From an uncultured Allobaculum sp. (lineage in GTDB: Bacteria > Bacillota_I > Bacilli_A > Erysipelotrichales > Erysipelotrichaceae), in the NCBI GenBank assembly GCA_910579655.1, contig CAJTVE010000020.1, positions 1-42,819 on the forward strand: a DNA stretch of 42,819 bases, given 5' to 3'. Positions 34,201 to 42,712 of this stretch are shown here, piece by piece. The notes under the pieces were generated by a model that did not search any database, was not told the origin of the DNA, and saw nothing but the letters and a program-made list of their open reading frames with translations. The position numbers were made by a program, and so were the translations under genes. The first letter of the stretch is position 1. Each line of letters opens with the position of its first letter.

Positions 34201-35436
34201 TTACATCTGGTACGATTTGCGAATCCGACGAATCACCAGTCGTTTTGATGCAACAACGGTCAGAATAATGGTCGCTGCGCCAATCAAAGTCATCATTGAG
34301 GTAAAGAAGAACATCACATCAATCCCCATTGTATCTTGCAGAATTCCACCCAGTACGTTGCCAAGGCAGGAACCTACGCCACAGGTTAATACAGTAATCA
34401 TTGTCTGGCCCATTACCTGATCCTGACTCTCCAGATGGTCATTGACATAAACAGTAATGACAGCAGTCATCAGACCATAGCTTGCACCCTGGAGCATCAG
34501 GCCTAAAAACATCAGTGGCAAAGTTGGTGCATAAGCAATCAGAAGGTTGCGGGCAATGTAGCAGACAGCGGCGGCGGCCATTAAGTTCATCGCCGAGAAA
34601 CGTTTTTGAAGCTTACCGGCCATAGCCATGAATGGCAGCTCTGTAGCAGCGGAAGCAAATACCGAAATTCCATAAACAGCTTCTGTTCCACCAAGGTTTT
34701 TAATGATGTTGATCTGATAAGTAGCCAGGCTGGTTACTGCAGTAAACAGGAATGCAAATCCAATCAGGATTCCAAAGAAGCTTTTATATTTGCCCACCAT
34801 TTCGATCAGGTTGCCGCCTTTTGCCTCTTCATTGCCAGCAGCGTAAGTTTTTGGAGTAGACATCAAAATCGCAAAAAAAGCAGCTACACCAATCAGGTAA
34901 ATCACAGAAAGGATCATCGGATTGAAGATTGTTGTCATCTGTGTCAGGCCGACAGCACAGATCGCATACGTAATGGATCCTAATCCTCTTGCCAGCCCAA
35001 AGTTCACTTCATGGCCAGCAGCGGTGTAGTTCATGGAAATGCTTGCGATCAATGGTACCATCGAAATATTTACGCAATAAGTAATCATGTAAACAACCAT
35101 CAAAGCAATGACTGGCAGACTCACATACGCACAAAGCAGATAACCGATGACAGTCACAGCCATGCCTGCCATGACATATCCTTGCAGCGAAATTTTATTA
35201 AAACGGGAAGTCAATCCAGATAAAAAAGGGGAAAGAACAATGTTTAAAATGCAGGCCCCGCCGGTAACCGTTCCAATCTGGGTATTGGTCAGCCCTTTTG
35301 CCTGTAAAAAAATGGCGATAAATGCACAGATTGCACAGCTTGCTGCCCAGAATGAAATCTGTACCAAATTGTATTTCACCTGTAAATGATTCATATCTAC
35401 CGGTCTGGCATCGGCTTTTCGCATCCAGTTTTTCAT
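34201..35436 (-). CDS. MFS transporter, oligosaccharide/nucleoside:H+ symporter-like
   Basis: 411 residues with twelve predicted membrane helices. Features of the LacY/MFS_1-like group: NLVQISFWAASCAICAF at the first helix, and GLARGLGSITYAICAVG after helix 4. A short cytoplasmic N terminus (MKNWMRKADARPVD) precedes it and a basic tail follows (RLVIRRIRKSYQM). The start at 35436 has AAGGAGAT at good spacing. It is divergent from the RpiR regulator, which suggests that regulator controls it and that the substrate is a sugar. The exact substrate is unknown. Confidence 0.88.
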   Translation of the reverse strand: MKNWMRKADARPVDMNHLQVKYNLVQISFWAASCAICAFIAIFLQAKGLTNTQIGTVTGGACILNIVLSPFLSGLTSRFNKISLQGYVMAGMAVTVIGYLLCAYVSLPVIALMVVYMITYCVNISMVPLIASISMNYTAAGHEVNFGLARGLGSITYAICAVGLTQMTTIFNPMILSVIYLIGVAAFFAILMSTPKTYAAGNEEAKGGNLIEMVGKYKSFFGILIGFAFLFTAVTSLATYQINIIKNLGGTEAVYGISVFASAATELPFMAMAGKLQKRFSAMNLMAAAAVCYIARNLLIAYAPTLPLMFLGLMLQGASYGLMTAVITVYVNDHLESQDQVMGQTMITVLTCGVGSCLGNVLGGILQDTMGIDVMFFFTSMMTLIGAATIILTVVASKRLVIRRIRKSYQM

Positions 35437-35499
35437 CTTCCTCAAATCTCCTTGTTTTTTCTCAACTCTCTGATCGCTTCATTTCTTAAGCGCAAAGAA

Positions 35500-35528
35500 A
35501 CTATACGACTCAGAATTCTGTAACGTAA
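35500..35528 (-). promoter_or_regulatory. Promoter of the MFS gene with internal palindrome
   Basis: TTACGT (35523-35528), 17 bp, TATAGT (35500-35505) on the minus strand. The perfect palindrome CAGAATTCTG (35511-35520) lies between the two boxes, a natural place for an operator of the divergent RpiR protein. Confidence 0.5.
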
Positions 35529-35619
35529 GAGATGCAAAAAAGGATGGAATGACGTTTCGCCCTTTTTTTGATGAAAACCCTTACTGGCGCACTGTCGTTT
35601 CTGTTGATATGATTTTTCT

Positions 35620-36507
35620 ATGTTAGTGACCGAAAAAATGAAGGCGGGCAAGTTTTCTGATGCCCAGCAAGCCGTAATTGATTACATCTGTAAAGAAGAG
35701 ATCAATATCGCCAATATGACCATCCAGGAAATTGCCAAAGCCTGTTATACCTCCAACGCAACTCTCATTCGTCTGGCCCATAAGTTAGGCTATTCTGGCT
35801 GGGATTCGTTTAAGGAGAACCTGCTTGAAGAACAGAAATACCTCTCCAGCCACTTTCCGGATATCGACGCCAATATTCCCTTTTCCAGACAGGATTCCAT
35901 CGCGTCAATTATCCATAAAGTTGCCCAGCTCAAAGCCGCAGCCATTGAAGACACAGCCGAACTTTTATCGCCTGCAAGTATACGTAAGGCAGCCGACTTC
36001 ATCGACCAGGCTGGCATGGTCATCATTTTAGGCTCTCACAACACCCTTATGCTGGGGGACAGTTTTGCGCTCAAACTGGGCCGTATTGGCAAACGAGCCC
36101 GTTGTTATCCACCCGATTCCGAGCTGCGCTACAATCACGAACTGGAATCCCCTGATGTTGTCGTTGTAGCCATTTCTTATTCTGGCGAAACGGTGGACAC
36201 CCTGCGCAATGTCAATACCGCCTACCTTGCTTCGACTCCAATCATCGCCATTACCTCGATTGGTGACAGCACCCTGTCCACTCTGGCTAATGTCGTCTTG
36301 CCCATCTGCACCCGTGAAAAAATGTACTCAAAAATCAGCTGGTACACCACTGAAAGTGCCATTGATTACGTTCTTGACGCCCTGTACTCGGTCCTGTTCT
36401 GGAAACACTACGACCAGAATCTGGATCTGCGCATCCAGACCGCCCGGAACATTGAATCTCACCGGCAGGCTGCCAGCAGCGTGATCGCGGAAGAAGAAAC
36501 CAAATAG
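35620..36507 (+). CDS. RpiR/MurR family transcriptional regulator (HTH plus SIS domain)
   Basis: 295 residues. The N-terminal helix-turn-helix domain covers residues 1-75, with IANMTIQEIAKACYTSNATLIRLAHKLGYSGW as the DNA-reading part. The SIS sugar-phosphate domain covers roughly 115-255 (GMVIILGSHNTLMLGDSFALKL, then VVVAISYSGETVDTLRNV). Such proteins sense phosphosugars and repress or activate sugar genes. Neighbours are an MFS transporter on one side and two 6-phospho-beta-glucosidases on the other, which makes regulation of beta-glucoside or related sugar use likely. No Shine-Dalgarno stands out before the ATG; the start was taken from family length. Confidence 0.93.
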   Translation: MLVTEKMKAGKFSDAQQAVIDYICKEEINIANMTIQEIAKACYTSNATLIRLAHKLGYSGWDSFKENLLEEQKYLSSHFPDIDANIPFSRQDSIASIIHKVAQLKAAAIEDTAELLSPASIRKAADFIDQAGMVIILGSHNTLMLGDSFALKLGRIGKRARCYPPDSELRYNHELESPDVVVVAISYSGETVDTLRNVNTAYLASTPIIAITSIGDSTLSTLANVVLPICTREKMYSKISWYTTESAIDYVLDALYSVLFWKHYDQNLDLRIQTARNIESHRQAASSVIAEEETK

Positions 36508-36884
36508 TCTTATTCCGCATTTTTGCCCCGTTTTTCCGGAATCAAAAAAGGACTTCTCCGAAGAGATGCCCGTTCTTTCAAAGCCATACAACTATACAAG
36601 GGAATCAAATCACTAAACGCTTGCCACATTAAAAAAACCGTTTCTGATCGGTTCCGGATGGAAGCTTAAAGAAAACCACCAGGACAAGAACCAGAATCAT
36701 TACCCGGCCGTAAGTAATCCTGACCATCAAAAAAGGAAAATCAAAAACTACCGTCAGGCAAAACCTGAAACACAACAACATCCATCGAAATTGCAGGCTG
36801 GAGCAATGAAAATTCTACGGGTAAATGCTCTATACGGGTATGAATGATGATAATTCCAGGGATTAAAACTCTATGGAGGTATGA
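36508..36884. other. Intergenic region with duplicated start-site repeats
   Basis: No gene. A hairpin ATTCCG...CGGAAT (36511-36541) may end the RpiR transcript. The right part holds repeats of the unit CTCTATxxxGGTATGAATGATGA at 36828-36850 and 36869-36891, with a weaker third copy near 36812. The last copy forms the ribosome binding site and start of the kinase gene. Confidence 0.6.
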
Positions 36885-37394
36885 ATGATGAAAACTCTAT
36901 ATCTAATCGGCGGCCCGATGGGCGTCGGAAAAACAACCGTCTGCCAGCAGATCAAACGCGGTTTACCCAACAGCGTATTTCTGGACGGCGACTGGTGCTG
37001 GGATGCGGATCCCTTCCAGGTCACTGAAGAAACCAAAGACATGGTGATGGATAATATCTGCCATGTGTTAAACAACTTTCTAAACTGTTCCGCCTATGAA
37101 AACATTATTTTCTGCTGGGTGATGCATGAACAAAAGATTATCGACTCCATCCTTGAAAAACTGGACCTAAAGACAAATGCCTGCATCGTGCACTGTATCT
37201 CGCTTGTCGCAAATGAAAAGAATCTGCGGCAGCGATTATCCAGAGATATTGAAAGCGGAATTCGCACTGCAGATGTCATGGAACGAAGCATCGCAAGAAT
37301 CCCGCTCTACCAAAACCTCAACACCTTCCAGATAGATACCACTCAAAAAACTGTGACGATGATTGTCAATGAAATCAAAAATCTGCGTCCTTAG
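36885..37394 (+). CDS. P-loop nucleotide kinase-like protein
   Basis: 169 residues. Walker A is GGPMGVGKTT at residues 9-18, followed by a short strand VFLDGDWCWDADPF with the acidic pair expected in small-molecule kinases (AAA_33/Zeta-toxin-like fold), and a lid-like segment NEKNLRQRLSRDIESGIR. The phosphate acceptor is unknown. GGAGGT lies just upstream of twin ATGs. It stands between the sugar regulator and the glucosidases, but the hairpin at 37506-37558 separates it from the latter, so a metabolic link is not shown. Confidence 0.8.
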   Translation: MMKTLYLIGGPMGVGKTTVCQQIKRGLPNSVFLDGDWCWDADPFQVTEETKDMVMDNICHVLNNFLNCSAYENIIFCWVMHEQKIIDSILEKLDLKTNACIVHCISLVANEKNLRQRLSRDIESGIRTADVMERSIARIPLYQNLNTFQIDTTQKTVTMIVNEIKNLRP

Positions 37395-37505
37395 CCGCTC
37401 TCCAGGACTGCAGACGCTTTCCGTCTCTCACACCTAAAGCCATTTCATTCCTTTCCATCCAAAGTCACTCTTTCCCCTTTTAAAATCATGGGCTTTTGCT
37501 CGAAC

Positions 37506-37563
37506 TGAGCACATCTAACGGCTCTGAGGTATCCAAACCACGCCATAGGATGTGCTCATTTTT
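37506..37563 (+). terminator. Terminator-like hairpin after the kinase gene
   Basis: TGAGCACATC (37506-37515) pairs perfectly with GATGTGCTCA (37549-37558) and is followed by TTTTTC. The 33-base loop is GC-containing and can form GGC/GCC pairs. Confidence 0.6.
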
Positions 37564-37657
37564 CATTATGAACATCTCAAAAACTTCCTCATTTCGCTTT
37601 TTCCCTTTTCCATCGAAATTTCATTTCGGCTTACCTGCCCATTTTTTTAAAAACAAC

Positions 37658-37717
37658 GAAAACGTTTTCCAAACTTCATTTTGGGTCTAGTCAGTCAAAA
37701 CGGAGTTTTTCTATAAT
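37658..37717 (+). promoter_or_regulatory. Promoter of the first 6-phospho-beta-glucosidase gene, with upstream cre-like site
   Basis: TATAAT (37712-37717) with a weak -35 TAGTCA (37688-37693) at 18 bp. The palindrome GAAAACGTTTTC (37658-37669) matches the core of the CcpA cre consensus and lies about 60 bp upstream of the start, where CcpA-type or LacI-type proteins can activate or repress. Carbon-source control is therefore likely. Confidence 0.6.
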
Positions 37718-37755
37718 AGGGTCAATGATAAGTAACCAAAGAAAGGAAGCCGTTT

Positions 37756-39210
37756 ATGTATCATCCACAAAATCAACCTTTCCCCAAAGATTTCTTATGG
37801 GGTGCATCAACTTCTGCCTATCAGGTAGAAGGAGCCAGTCTGGAAGATGGTAAAGGCCCAAGCTGCCAGGACGTCAAACAAGTTCCCGCTGGCACTTCTG
37901 ACCTGAAAGTCTGCGCTGACCAGTATCATCGCTACAAAGAAGACATTAAACTCATGGCAGAAATGGGCTTCAAAACTTACCGTTTCTCCATTGCCTGGAG
38001 CCGTATTCTTCCTAACGGAACTGGCGAAATCAACCAGAAAGGCATTGACTACTACAACAACGTCATCAACGAATGCCTGAAATACGGTATCGAACCACTC
38101 GTCACCATGTTCCACTTCGATATGCCAGCCGCTCTTGATGAACGCGGCAGCTGGGGCAACCCGGAATCCGTAAAATGGTTTGTTGACTTCGCAGCCATTC
38201 TGTTTGAAAACTTCGGTGATCGCGTTAAATACTGGTTAACCATCAACGAACAGAACGTGCTGACTTTGTCGGGACCTGTCATTGGAACTCTCCACTTACC
38301 AGAAGGCTGCACCAACGTCTTAAAGGAAATCTATCAGCAAAACCATCACATGCTCGTTGCCCAGGCCAAAGCCATGTGCTTATGCCACGAGATGCTTCCT
38401 GGAGCAAAAATTGGCCCAGCTCCAAACATCTCCCTGGTCTATCCTGCTTCCTGCAAACCAGAAGATATTCTGGCTGCCCAGAACTTTAACGCCATCCGTA
38501 ACTGGCTCTATCTCGATATGGCTGTTTACGGAATCTACAATGCCATCGTCTGGAGCTATCTCAAAGACCATGATGCAACCCCGACTTTTGCACCTGGTGA
38601 TGAAGAAGCCATGAAGAATGCACATCCAGACTTCATTGGCTTTAACTACTACAACACCGCAACTGTCGAAGCTGCTGATTTCGATGCCCTGACTGAAACG
38701 GCCGATGCCACATTAGGCGACCAACAGTCCGGGCGCGCGATTCCTGGTGTTTTCCGTCAGATCCACAACCCGAACCTGCCAAAAACACAGTTCGGCTGGG
38801 AAATTGACCCCGTTGGCTTCCGCGCGACCACCCGCGAAATGTATTCCCGCTACCACCTGCCGTTATTAGTGACCGAAAACGGATTGGGTGCATACGATAC
38901 CCTCACTGAAGATGGCCGTATTCATGATGAATACCGCATCAAGTACTATCAGGATCACATTGCCCAGATCCAGAAGAGTATCACCGATGGTACTGAGTTC
39001 TTAGGCTATTGCCCATGGAGTGCTGTCGATTTGATCTCCACTCACGAAGGTATGGTGAAGCGCTATGGCTTCATCTATGTTGACCGCGACGAATTCGACC
39101 TGAAAACTCTTGACCGCTTTAAAAAGGATTCCTTCTACTGGTACAAACGCGTCATCGCAAGCAATGGTGAAGATCTCTCTGATCTGAAAGCAGAAGAAAT
39201 CTGCGACTAA
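37756..39210 (+). CDS. 6-phospho-beta-glucosidase, GH1 (copy 1)
   Basis: 484 residues. It hydrolyses beta-glucoside 6-phosphates made by PTS uptake. GH1 retaining mechanism: acid/base Glu165 in TINEQ and nucleophile Glu374 in VTENG. Phosphate specificity is shown by Ser428, Lys435 and Tyr437 (STHEGMVKRYGF), the S-x6-K-x-Y pattern of the 6-phospho subfamily. The N terminus FPKDFLWGASTSAYQVEG is typical. It has Gln after the acid/base Glu, where family members have Pro, Ile or others. AAAGGAAG precedes the ATG. Codon use is strongly C-ending, suggesting high expression. No PTS gene lies in the window. Confidence 0.95.
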   Translation: MYHPQNQPFPKDFLWGASTSAYQVEGASLEDGKGPSCQDVKQVPAGTSDLKVCADQYHRYKEDIKLMAEMGFKTYRFSIAWSRILPNGTGEINQKGIDYYNNVINECLKYGIEPLVTMFHFDMPAALDERGSWGNPESVKWFVDFAAILFENFGDRVKYWLTINEQNVLTLSGPVIGTLHLPEGCTNVLKEIYQQNHHMLVAQAKAMCLCHEMLPGAKIGPAPNISLVYPASCKPEDILAAQNFNAIRNWLYLDMAVYGIYNAIVWSYLKDHDATPTFAPGDEEAMKNAHPDFIGFNYYNTATVEAADFDALTETADATLGDQQSGRAIPGVFRQIHNPNLPKTQFGWEIDPVGFRATTREMYSRYHLPLLVTENGLGAYDTLTEDGRIHDEYRIKYYQDHIAQIQKSITDGTEFLGYCPWSAVDLISTHEGMVKRYGFIYVDRDEFDLKTLDRFKKDSFYWYKRVIASNGEDLSDLKAEEICD

Positions 39211-39385
39211 TTTGTAAATCCTTCAGTGACCGACAGATCGATCGATTTGATCCCTGAGCTGCCTAGGCACGATTCCCTCAGTCATTGACTTGCCAAGGCA
39301 GCATCCAGAACATCATCGATCTGTTGGATCATTGATCCACTGAATCATCCTTCAGCCAAACCACTGGTCTGCTGATTAACCGGAC

Positions 39386-39405
39386 AACCGGTCCTGCGAC
39401 CGGTT
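39386..39405 (+). terminator. Weak hairpin between the two glucosidase genes
   Basis: AACCGGTC-CTGC-GACCGGTT, an 8-bp stem without a strong T-run (CTTGC follows). It may be a processing or attenuation site. The 39211-39380 stretch before it has GATCGATTTGATCC-like short repeats and no gene. Confidence 0.4.
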
Positions 39406-39493
39406 CTTGCAAGCTTTACCTCCCTGTATTTTTGTTCTGTGCTTTATCTATATTCATCTACAATCCATGAGAAGAGATTAAGAGGAGAAAATT

Positions 39494-40927
39494 ATGAGTT
39501 TACCTGAAAATTTCTTATGGGGCGGCGCTCTGGCAGCCCATCAGTTTGAAGGCGGCGTGCTCGACACTTCCAAAGGTTATTCCGTAGCTGACGTTATGAC
39601 CGCTGGCGCCCATGGTGTACCACGTGAAATCACTGAAACCATCGAACCGGATAAATACTATCCAAACCACATCGGTATCGACTTCTACCACCGCTACAAA
39701 GAAGACGTAAAACTGATGGCTGAACTCGGCTTCAAATGCTTCCGTACTTCCATTGCCTGGAGCCGTATTTTCCCAAACGGCGATGAAACCGAACCAAACG
39801 AAGAAGGCTTACAGTTCTATGATGACCTGTTTGATGAACTGCATAAATACGGCATCGAACCCGTTATCACTCTGTCCCACTTTGAAATGCCTGTTCACCT
39901 TGCCCGTGAATACGGCGGCTTTATGAACCGCAAAACCATCGACTTCTTCTTAAACTTTGCCAAAGCCTGCTTCGAACGCTACAAAGACAAAGTTAAATAC
40001 TGGATGACCTTCAACGAGATCAACAACCAGATGAACTACACCAACGACATCTTTGGCTGGACCAACTCCGGCGCCATGTTCTCGAAGTATCCAAATCCTG
40101 AAGAAGCGATGTACCAGTGCGGCCATTACGAACTCGTTGCCAGCGCCAAAGCGGTAAAACTCGGCCACGAAATCAACCCTGATTTTTTAATTGGCAACAT
40201 GATCGCCATGGTTCCAATCTATCCGCTCTCCTGCCGTCCTGCAGACATGAACTTATCCGTTCAGCGCATGCACGACCGCTGGTTCTTCTGCGATGTCCAA
40301 TGTCGCGGCCACTATCCATCCTATGCAATCAAGAACTTTGAACGGAAAGGCTTCAATCTCGACATCACCGAGGAAGATCTCGAAGCCCTCAAAGAAGGAA
40401 CCGTTGACTACATCGGCTTCTCCTACTACATGACCAACGTCGTAGACTCCCAGGCCAACGTCCAGAGCGATGGCATGGATGGCGGTGGAGCCAACACCGT
40501 TCCAAACCCCTACCTCAAACAGTCTGACTGGGGCTGGACCATTGACCCGGAAGGTCTGCGCTATGCACTCAACACCTTCTATGAACGCTACGAAAAGCCG
40601 CTGTTTATCGTTGAAAATGGCTTTGGGGCTATCGACGTTCTCGAAGAAGATAAGACCTGCCATGACCCTTACCGCATCAACTACCTCAAATCCCACATTG
40701 AACAGATGAAACTTGCGGTAGAAGAAGACGGTGTTGATTTGATGGGCTATACGCCATGGGGCTGGATCGACTGTGTATCTTTCGGTACTGGCGAAATGAA
40801 AAAACGTTACGGCTTCGTTTATGTCGACCGCAACAACGACGGTTCCGGAAGTCTCGACCGCTATAAAAAGGACTCCTTCGACTGGTTCAAGGGTGTTATT
40901 GCTTCGAACGGTGAAGAACTCGACTAA
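39494..40927 (+). CDS. 6-phospho-beta-glucosidase, GH1 (copy 2, BglA/AscB-like)
   Basis: 477 residues. Acid/base Glu175 in MTFNEIN and nucleophile Glu374 in IVENG. The phosphate site is in SFGTGEMKKRYGFVYVD. The start LPENFLWGGALAAHQFEGG and the TFNEIN motif place it with the BglA/AscB group, different from copy 1 (TINEQ), so the two probably act on different phospho-glucosides. AGAGGAG precedes the ATG. Same strongly biased codon use as copy 1. A strong terminator follows at 41047-41082. Confidence 0.96.
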   Translation: MSLPENFLWGGALAAHQFEGGVLDTSKGYSVADVMTAGAHGVPREITETIEPDKYYPNHIGIDFYHRYKEDVKLMAELGFKCFRTSIAWSRIFPNGDETEPNEEGLQFYDDLFDELHKYGIEPVITLSHFEMPVHLAREYGGFMNRKTIDFFLNFAKACFERYKDKVKYWMTFNEINNQMNYTNDIFGWTNSGAMFSKYPNPEEAMYQCGHYELVASAKAVKLGHEINPDFLIGNMIAMVPIYPLSCRPADMNLSVQRMHDRWFFCDVQCRGHYPSYAIKNFERKGFNLDITEEDLEALKEGTVDYIGFSYYMTNVVDSQANVQSDGMDGGGANTVPNPYLKQSDWGWTIDPEGLRYALNTFYERYEKPLFIVENGFGAIDVLEEDKTCHDPYRINYLKSHIEQMKLAVEEDGVDLMGYTPWGWIDCVSFGTGEMKKRYGFVYVDRNNDGSGSLDRYKKDSFDWFKGVIASNGEELD

Positions 40928-41046
40928 TCCATACAGTTTGATGAATCGATGCGTTCAAAATGGATGAATCTCTGGCAGATGACTTCAACTCCAGAATTCA
41001 TCAGATCCTGATCCAGATTCAGAACTCCATAAGAACAGAAATGACC

Positions 41047-41082
41047 AAAGGCGCCAGACAGCCATCTGTCTGACGCCTTTTT
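41047..41082 (+). terminator. Terminator of the glucosidase genes
   Basis: AAAGGCG..AGACAG-CCAT-CTGTCT..CGCCTTT hairpin with TTTTT at its end. Confidence 0.88.
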
Positions 41083-41197
41083 CAATGCTCGATTTTCGTT
41101 GAGCCGCAATTTTGGACTGCACTGGGGTGATCGATTCATTTCCCAGCCGTCTGGAAACTGAATTTCCGTTTTGTTTTCTCCAATTTTCTTTCCATAT

Positions 41198-41261
41198 AAT
41201 ATGGAGGGAACAGGCAGAATATGGCTGCTAATATGGAGGGAACAGGCAGAATATGGCTGCA
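41198..41261. repeat. Tandem 32-bp repeat, two copies
   Basis: Two near-identical copies beginning AATATGGAGGGAACAGG and ending GAATATGGCTGC. Each unit contains a GGAGGG and an ATGGCTGC, so each looks like a ribosome binding site plus start. The region 41083-41364 otherwise has no supported gene. Confidence 0.85.
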
Positions 41262-41364
41262 GACACCCGTCGTATTCCGTCCTCTAAAGGCTGGGGAAAT
41301 GAGGGCCTGTCTGCCTTTTTGAAAAAAGACAAATCGAATTTTTCCCATCAAAAAGCACAAGCTA

Positions 41365-42252
41365 TTATTTCAGAACCGCTCTTCTTATCTGGGATTGCCG
41401 GGCTGTTTTGACCGCCATTTTCTTGGATGCCTGATAGTGTTCTATCGGCTCTTCGACAAAACCATCTGGTGTTAAGCGCATCAGATGGGTAAAGCCAGCT
41501 TTGCGGGCCCGTTCAATCGAGAGTTCCATCTGGCAATCCAGAAAGTTTCGGTCATGACAATCGGTGTTGACGACCAGCTTAGCACCATGACTTGCCATAT
41601 AGTCAAGCAGGGCATCCGATGGATAGGCAGTCTGGCGGTTGCCTCTTGCAACAGCACCAGTATTCATCTCAAAGATCAATCCCTGATCAATTCCCTTTTG
41701 AATGGCATGGCAGGCGGCCTTTAAATACCAGGGTTCTTCAAAGCCAAAGTATTCTTCATTTTCGTTGAACTTCGAGATCAGATCAATGTGGCCGACAATA
41801 TCAAAGTTCTGAAAATCCATCATATCTTCGACCGTCTGATAATAAGCTTTCACCATTGTTTCAATGCTGCCGCCATACATCTCATCACGGATTGCTTCAA
41901 AGAGCTGCGGATTATCATCCAATGGTTCTACCCGTCCGTCCCTGCAAAGATAATGGACACTGCCGATCTTATAATCCAGCTCATCATCTTCAAAAGGGGC
42001 CATCGAATCCTGTTCGATCCCCATATAGATTTCAATCTGGTCTTTGTATTTTTCTTTGGCCTGGCGGATGGCCTCTTTGTAGGCTTTCTGGTTTTCTGAG
42101 CTCATGGAAGTAGGCGCCAAGGGCTTATTCGTTCCGTGTCCGGAAAAGCCAAGCGTTGTAAATCCTTTATCCAGAGCTGTCTGGATCATTTCTTCGACGG
42201 TATCTTTACCGTGGTCATACGCGGTATGCGTATGAAGATTCTGTTTCAGCAT
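41365..42252 (-). CDS. PHP-family phosphoesterase, histidinol-phosphatase (HisK-type)-like
   Basis: 295 residues from the chosen start. PHP metal motifs: HTHTAYDHG at residues 6-14, TLGFSGHGTN, GIEQDSMAP, IGSVHYL, DIVGHIDLI and VVNTDCHDRNF near the end, together giving the trinuclear site of the HisK/HisJ phosphatases. The family hydrolyses histidinol phosphate, but PHP phosphatases vary, and no his genes are adjacent, so the substrate is unproven. The start at 42252 has AGGAAAAC upstream; a longer frame would add 20 residues. Confidence 0.85.
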   Translation of the reverse strand: MLKQNLHTHTAYDHGKDTVEEMIQTALDKGFTTLGFSGHGTNKPLAPTSMSSENQKAYKEAIRQAKEKYKDQIEIYMGIEQDSMAPFEDDELDYKIGSVHYLCRDGRVEPLDDNPQLFEAIRDEMYGGSIETMVKAYYQTVEDMMDFQNFDIVGHIDLISKFNENEEYFGFEEPWYLKAACHAIQKGIDQGLIFEMNTGAVARGNRQTAYPSDALLDYMASHGAKLVVNTDCHDRNFLDCQMELSIERARKAGFTHLMRLTPDGFVEEPIEHYQASKKMAVKTARQSQIRRAVLK

Positions 42253-42380
42253 GTTTTCCTGCTTCCTTTCGCTTATATTTTGTAGACATCTGTTGTCATT
42301 ACGTGAACACATGATAGGCCCATTTTTTCAGAACACCAAGGAAAATCATTCTAAAAATGTAAATTAGTCGATTTATTTTC

Positions 42381-42394
42381 TGTAAACGTTTCCC
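42381..42394. promoter_or_regulatory. cre-like site upstream of the PHP gene
   Basis: TGTAAACGTTTCCC matches most of the CcpA cre consensus, about 130 bp upstream of the PHP start. The rest of 42253-42549 shows no gene. Confidence 0.35.
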
Positions 42395-42549
42395 ATTTCT
42401 TTCAGATAAATCATTTCAATCTCTTCACTCTGCCTCCATTAAGCAGGAATCCCCTGCCATTACCCGAAAAGCAACCAGCGCCGAATCCAGCTTCCTTCTT
42501 TGATCAAGTAAAAAACGTTATCCAGAAATTAGAATCAACTAACTAAAGC

Positions 42550-42595
42550 AATAAAAAACAGCCCTGAAAGATTGATTTCTCAATCCTTCAGGGCT
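42550..42595 (-). terminator. Terminator of the rRNA operon
   Basis: AGCCCTGAA(G/A)GATTGA inverted repeat (42560-42595) followed by GTTTTTTATT on the minus strand, just beyond the 5S 3' end. Confidence 0.88.
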
Positions 42596-42602
42596 TGCTT
42601 TC

Positions 42603-42712
42603 GTCTGGCGACTTCCTATTTTTGCTTTTACACTATCGTCGGCGTTCAATGGCTTAACTTCTGTGTGCGAGATGGATACAGGTGTGACCCATTGGCTATC
42701 GTCACCATACTT
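42603..42712 (-). rRNA. rrf: 5S ribosomal RNA
   Basis: On the minus strand it reads TATGGTGACGATAGCC, then GGGTCACACCTG, CACACAGAAGTTAAGCC, CGCCGA and GTCGCCAGA, the conserved loops and closing helix of 5S rRNA, about 110 nt. The ends are approximate. The remaining bases to the window edge are spacer toward a presumed 23S gene outside the window. Confidence 0.93.

Noticed and set aside
33868..34248. Plus-strand hydrophobic frame of 126 residues
   Set aside because: Arises from T-rich sequence, no Shine-Dalgarno, ends inside the MFS gene on the other strand.
37756..40927. A complete beta-glucoside PTS operon
   Set aside because: Two phospho-glucosidases are present but no EIIBCA or antiterminator gene lies in the window.
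41239..41397. 52-codon plus-strand frame starting in the tandem repeat
   Set aside because: It has a good GGAGGG but overlaps the 3' end of the PHP gene, shows no recognisable domain and depends on the repeat copy number. Kept only as a finding.
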